In this document: one piece after another, positions 4,566 through 8,112 of the stretch | How the letters are laid out: each line of letters starts with the position of its first letter | How positions within the stretch are numbered: the stretch's first letter is position 1 | Assembly (NCBI GenBank): GCA_003224515.1 | Contig: QHZC01000563.1 | Location: forward strand, 1,006 to 9,117 | Reading direction: 5' to 3' | DNA: 8,112 bases | From: Acidobacteriota bacterium | GTDB taxonomy: Bacteria; Acidobacteriota; Terriglobia; Acidiferrales; UBA7541 | Position numbers and translations under genes: made by a program | Notes under the pieces: generated by a model | What the model was told of the DNA's origin: nothing | Database searches by the model: none | What the model saw: the letters and a program-made list of their open reading frames with translations, nothing else

Positions 4566-6422
4566 ATGCCATTCTCGCGATCCCACCAACTCAGGTGCGT
4601 TTCCCGCATCACGGCAGTGCAAGCCATTTGTGCGATCCTTCTTCTGAATTCTGCACTGTCGCGGCAAAACCCGGCGGAAAAGGAACCCGTCCGTAACCAG
4701 CAGAGCGGCATGAGCACGGGCAGTGCGCACGCTCCAGTAAAAGATACACTCTCGCGACCGATTACGGCCGGGGGCTTTGTTGACGGCGCACCAGTCATTT
4801 TTATTGATGTGACCCATACAGCCGGCATCGACAGATTCCACCATCGATCAGGAGGACCCGAAAAGAGGACGATTCTGGAGACGCCCGGTTCCGGTGTAGC
4901 GCTGCTTGATTATGACAATGATGGCTGGCTTGATAGTTATCTGCTGAATGGCTCAACGTTTCCAGCGCTGAAAGGCAAGGAAGCTCCGCCACGCGCGATG
5001 CTGCTACACAACGACCATGACGGGACATTCACCGACGTCACAGAAAAGGCTGGCGTGGCGAATGAAAGATGGGGCTTCGGCGTGGCGATCGGGGACTTCG
5101 ATAACGATGGCTGGCCGGACATTTACGTTTCGAACTTCGGCAAGAATCGTCTCTATCATAACAATCGTGACGGCACGTTTACCGACGTTGCAGAAACGGC
5201 GGGTGCCGCACTTGGCGGCTGGTCAACCGGCGCAACCTGGGGCGACTACGACCGCGATGGTTATCTTGATCTATTTGTTCCGGGCTACGTGAAGTTCAAT
5301 CCCGATAACCCCCCGATCGTGGGCAAAGGTGGGATTCCGGCGGGATATTGTCAGTTTCGCGGGGTCCAAGTCATGTGCGGTCCACGGGGCCTGCCGGGGG
5401 AGAACGATCACCTGTTTCACAACAATGGCGACGGCACGTTTACAGACGTGAGCGTGAAAGCGGGCGTCGCCGACGCGAAGGGATATTACGGCTTTTCATC
5501 CGTGTTTGTGGACGTGGACGACGACGGGTGGGTCGATCTGGCGGTCGCGAACGATTCCGTACCAAAGTATCTTTACCGGAACAAACACGACGGAACTTTC
5601 GAAGACATCAGCTATCTCTCGGGATTTGCATTGAACGACGATGGACATGAGCAAGCGGCCATGGGAATCGCAGTGGGCGATTACAACAGTGATGGCAAAG
5701 TCGATCTTTACATCACGAATTTTTCCGACGATTACAACACGCTTTACCGGAATGAAGGCGACGCGGCGTTCGCCGACGTCAGTTTTCGCGCTGGAATCGC
5801 GACACTTACGATCCCATTTCTGGGTTGGGGGACAGGCTTTCTCGACTACGATAACGACGGTTCGCTCGACATTTTCGTGGCCAACGGGCACGTGTATCCC
5901 GGAGTTGATTTACAAGACTGGGGCACGACCTGGGCGCAGCGCCCGTTGCTACTGCGCAATCTGGATGGATCGAAATTCCAGGAAGTGCCGGCAGCAACAG
6001 GAAGCGGCCTCGCAGTTGTTGTAACGGCACGAGGCGCGGCGTTCGGCGACCTGTTCAACGACGGTCATATCGACGTGATCCTGAACAACATCGATTCGAC
6101 GCCCACATTGCTGCGTAACGTGGTCAAAAATGCGAATCACTGGATCACGCTAAAGATGCTGGGAGGCGCCAAGAGCCCCCGTGATGCAATTGGAGCCAAG
6201 GTATTTGTCACGGCAGGAGGCGCGCGGCAACGCGGGGACGTCTTCAGCGGCGGAAGCTATGGATCGAGTTCCGATCAACGTCTGCACTTCGGTCTCGGAG
6301 CGGCAACGAAAGTGGATCGCGTGGAGATTCACTGGCCTAGCGGCGCAAAAGAAGAGATCGCGATTCCCGCCGTCGACCGCATCTATACGGTGAAGGAAGG
6401 TAAAGGAATCGTCGCGCCGTGA
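4566..6422 (+). CDS. exported CRTAC1-family protein: FG-GAP/VCBS beta-propeller with ASPIC/UnbV domain
   Basis: The 618-residue protein has an N-terminal signal segment (basic SRSHQLRCVSR then ITAVQAICAILLLNSALS, to about residue 32). It then has seven propeller repeats, each with a calcium-loop motif starting at D115, D177, D227, D316, D372, D427 and D495. Between most loops lies a conserved HNNxDGTFTDVxxxAG stretch. Seven loops predict a seven-bladed, integrin-like propeller. The seventh loop (DLFNDG) has Phe where the third-position Asp belongs and the fifth (DYNSDG) has Asn there. An insertion after blade three carries Cys262 and Cys271 (YCQFRGVQVMCGPRG), a candidate disulfide. The C-terminus (about 524-598, NHWITLKMLGG ... 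DQRLHFGLG ... IHWPSG) is an ASPIC/UnbV domain. The frame extends to a TTG at 4512, but the ATG at 4566 puts the signal peptide at the N-terminus; its ribosome binding site (GGGG) is weak. Family certain; ligand and role unknown. Confidence 0.93.
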   Translation: MPFSRSHQLRCVSRITAVQAICAILLLNSALSRQNPAEKEPVRNQQSGMSTGSAHAPVKDTLSRPITAGGFVDGAPVIFIDVTHTAGIDRFHHRSGGPEKRTILETPGSGVALLDYDNDGWLDSYLLNGSTFPALKGKEAPPRAMLLHNDHDGTFTDVTEKAGVANERWGFGVAIGDFDNDGWPDIYVSNFGKNRLYHNNRDGTFTDVAETAGAALGGWSTGATWGDYDRDGYLDLFVPGYVKFNPDNPPIVGKGGIPAGYCQFRGVQVMCGPRGLPGENDHLFHNNGDGTFTDVSVKAGVADAKGYYGFSSVFVDVDDDGWVDLAVANDSVPKYLYRNKHDGTFEDISYLSGFALNDDGHEQAAMGIAVGDYNSDGKVDLYITNFSDDYNTLYRNEGDAAFADVSFRAGIATLTIPFLGWGTGFLDYDNDGSLDIFVANGHVYPGVDLQDWGTTWAQRPLLLRNLDGSKFQEVPAATGSGLAVVVTARGAAFGDLFNDGHIDVILNNIDSTPTLLRNVVKNANHWITLKMLGGAKSPRDAIGAKVFVTAGGARQRGDVFSGGSYGSSSDQRLHFGLGAATKVDRVEIHWPSGAKEEIAIPAVDRIYTVKEGKGIVAP

Positions 6423-8112
6423 AACGCTGGCCGAAAACCGATATTCGACATAGCCGCTATGGGAACGTTGATGCCAGATCTGTAATTGTGCTTCTCTGCT
6501 TACTGCTTCCCGTTCCGCTGATGCTCGCGGCCGGTCAGGAGCACGCTCCCACGCCACCGGCATCTCCATCAGCTACTCCCGGAAAGTTCGTGGATATTAC
6601 GGAGCGCTCCGGAATAAATTTCCGGTATCAAGCTTCGCACACTCCCAAAAAGTATCTGCCCGAAACGATGGCGGCGGGAGTGGCGCTGTTTGACTACGAC
6701 AACGACGGGCGTCTTGATATTTTTGTGGTGAACGGTGCGCCACTCGCCGATCCAACCCCCAAGGGAACGATTCCACAGAAAACGGGGCCGCAGTATTGGA
6801 ATCGGTTGTATCACCAGAAGACAGACGGCACGTTCGAAGACGTTACGGAGAAAACGGGTCTGCAAGGAACGGGTTACGGCATGGGAGTGGCGGTAGGGGA
6901 TTACGACAATGACGGCTATGAGGATCTGTATGTCACTGCATACGGCGGGAACAAGCTTTATCACAACAATGGCAATGGCACTTTCACCGATGTGACGCAA
7001 AAAGCCGGCGTCGGAGGCAGTGGCTGGTCGACGAGTGCTGCATGGGTTGATCTGGATGGCGATGGATTCCTTGATCTGGTCGTGCTGCGGTACCTCGAAT
7101 GGGATTTTGATGACATCTGGTGCGGAGAACACAAAGAAGGATACCGAGCGTATTGCCATCCAGATTTCTTCAAACCGGTTTCTCCACTCGTATATCACAA
7201 CAACGGAAATGGGACTTTTGCAGAAGTCGCTTCAAAACTAGGACTCGCGCGGCCAGGAAAAGGTTTGGGCCTGGCAATCGCGGACTATGACCGCGATGGA
7301 CATATCGATTTGTTTGTGGCCAACGATTCGATGGTGGAGTTTTTATATCACAGCAAGGGAAATGGAACGTTTGAAGAGGTGGGGCTGCCATCCGAAGTTG
7401 CCGTGGATATTGACGGCCGAACCTATGCAGGCATGGGCGTGGATTTCGCAGACTATGACAATGATGGCTGGCCAGATATTGTGGTTACTGACCTGGCAAT
7501 TCAGCGATACGCGCTGTATCGAAACAACGGTGATGGCGCATTCACATATGCGAGCACGACTGCGGGAATCAGTAAAATGACGCTGGCTCATTCGGGATGG
7601 GGCGTTCGTTTTCTCGACTACGACAATGACGGGTGGAAAGACCTGTTGATTGCGCAGGGGCACGATTTGGACACTGTGGAGCTGACGCTTCCGAATCTGC
7701 GATACCGCGAGCCTATGTTGCTGGCGCGAAATACTGGTAAGGGTTTTGTCGACGTGTCCGCTGAGTCTGGGGCGATATTTCGGAAGCTGTGGGTGGCGCG
7801 CGGAATGGCGACCGGCGATTTGGACAACGACGGGCGCATGGATGCAGTTGTGAATACGAATGACGGGCCGGCATACGTGCTTCATAATGAGACACTCACG
7901 GAGAATCATTGGATTTTGCTGAAACTCGTGGGCCACCAGAGCAATCGAGATGGAATTGGCGCTGAAGTGAAGGTTGTGACCACAAGCGGAGCACAATTTG
8001 CGACAGTCACGACGACGAGTAGCTACCTTTCGGCGAGCGACAAGCGTGTGCACTTTGGGCTCGGAGAGAACGAAGTAGTGCAACAGATTCAGGTGCGTTG
8101 GTCGAGCGGAAT
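6419..8112 (+). CDS. second exported CRTAC1-family propeller protein (3' end outside window)
   Basis: A GTG at 6419 overlaps the upstream TGA stop (GTGA, four bases), so translation is probably coupled to the first CRTAC1 gene. The frame is open for 564 codons to the window edge. Residues 21-39 (SVIVLLCLLLPVPLMLAAG) form a signal peptide core after a basic N-terminus, followed by a Pro/Ala/Ser linker (41-54). Seven calcium-type loops begin at D92, D161, D211, D289, D345, D400 and D467; all keep Asp at positions 1, 3 and 5 of the loop (e.g. DYDNDG), unlike the upstream paralogue. Cys235 and Cys246 (WCGEHKEGYRAYCHP) occupy the same position after loop three as the Cys pair of the neighbour. The ASPIC/UnbV domain begins at about 496 (NHWILLKLVG ... 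SDKRVHFGLG) and is cut near its end, so only a few dozen residues are probably missing. It is a diverged paralogue, not a recent duplicate. Function is unknown beyond an exported, calcium-stabilised binding propeller. Confidence 0.92.
   Translation, partial: MKRWPKTDIRHSRYGNVDARSVIVLLCLLLPVPLMLAAGQEHAPTPPASPSATPGKFVDITERSGINFRYQASHTPKKYLPETMAAGVALFDYDNDGRLDIFVVNGAPLADPTPKGTIPQKTGPQYWNRLYHQKTDGTFEDVTEKTGLQGTGYGMGVAVGDYDNDGYEDLYVTAYGGNKLYHNNGNGTFTDVTQKAGVGGSGWSTSAAWVDLDGDGFLDLVVLRYLEWDFDDIWCGEHKEGYRAYCHPDFFKPVSPLVYHNNGNGTFAEVASKLGLARPGKGLGLAIADYDRDGHIDLFVANDSMVEFLYHSKGNGTFEEVGLPSEVAVDIDGRTYAGMGVDFADYDNDGWPDIVVTDLAIQRYALYRNNGDGAFTYASTTAGISKMTLAHSGWGVRFLDYDNDGWKDLLIAQGHDLDTVELTLPNLRYREPMLLARNTGKGFVDVSAESGAIFRKLWVARGMATGDLDNDGRMDAVVNTNDGPAYVLHNETLTENHWILLKLVGHQSNRDGIGAEVKVVTTSGAQFATVTTTSSYLSASDKRVHFGLGENEVVQQIQVRWSSG

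Noticed and set aside
7343..8083. 246-codon leftward ORF and other long antisense frames under the CRTAC1 genes
   Set aside because: They mirror the repetitive DxDxDG codons of the real genes on the other strand; the poly-valine/isoleucine runs are typical antisense artefacts.
1..8112. CRISPR array, complete insertion sequence, replication origin
   Set aside because: No regularly spaced repeats, no transposase or integrase frame, and no origin-like iteron cluster were found on either strand.

Overview
The window looks like a chromosomal accessory region of a moderately GC-rich soil bacterium, most likely an acidobacterium (Acidobacteriota). That placement is an inference. It rests on the tandem, secreted CRTAC1-type (VCBS/FG-GAP plus ASPIC/UnbV) genes, an orphan glycine-rich membrane protein and a secreted cupin, a mix that is common in that phylum. 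No marker gene is present to prove it.

Left part (1-1600). A secreted PIG-L-type deacetylase runs leftward out of the window. Behind its start lies about 1 kb without an intact gene. It holds a decayed short-chain dehydrogenase/reductase (SDR) fragment with in-frame stops, a probable internal deletion and a frameshift. This is followed by a degenerate 3' half of a serine tRNA, several small hairpins, and a 15-base exact copy of the conserved 16S rRNA 3' end, which read on the other strand is a near-perfect Shine-Dalgarno (SD) sequence. A 53-codon leftward ORF with a glycine-zipper-like tail ends the region.

Middle (1600-4410). A rightward polytopic membrane protein of unknown function converges on a leftward secreted cupin. 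About 480 bp without an intact gene follows, including a possible N-terminal scrap of an AAA ATPase. Next is a compact leftward toxin-antitoxin operon: a ribbon-helix-helix antitoxin followed with zero spacing by a Doc/Fic toxin. It has a clear sigma70-type promoter and a perfect 14-bp palindrome just upstream as candidate operator. Facing away from it is a 36-codon ORF with a strong SD. A second, better preserved 3' half of tRNA-Ser(GCU) closes the segment. The two tRNA fragments are direct repeats about 3.44 kb apart and bracket the membrane protein, cupin and toxin-antitoxin genes, as expected for integration scars of a tRNA-targeting island, although no integrase is visible.

Right part (4566-8112). 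Two large exported beta-propeller proteins of the CRTAC1 family are encoded head to tail with a 4-base stop/start overlap. Each has seven DxDxDG-type calcium-binding loops (predicted seven-bladed propeller), a cysteine pair inserted after the third loop, and a C-terminal ASPIC/UnbV domain. The second gene is cut by the window edge. Their substrate or partner is unknown; the tight coupling suggests they are made together and may act together outside the cytoplasm.

I did not find a clear, wholly new system. The most informative points are the paired tRNA scars, the SDR pseudogene, the promoter/operator architecture of the toxin-antitoxin operon and the coupled pair of seven-loop propellers.
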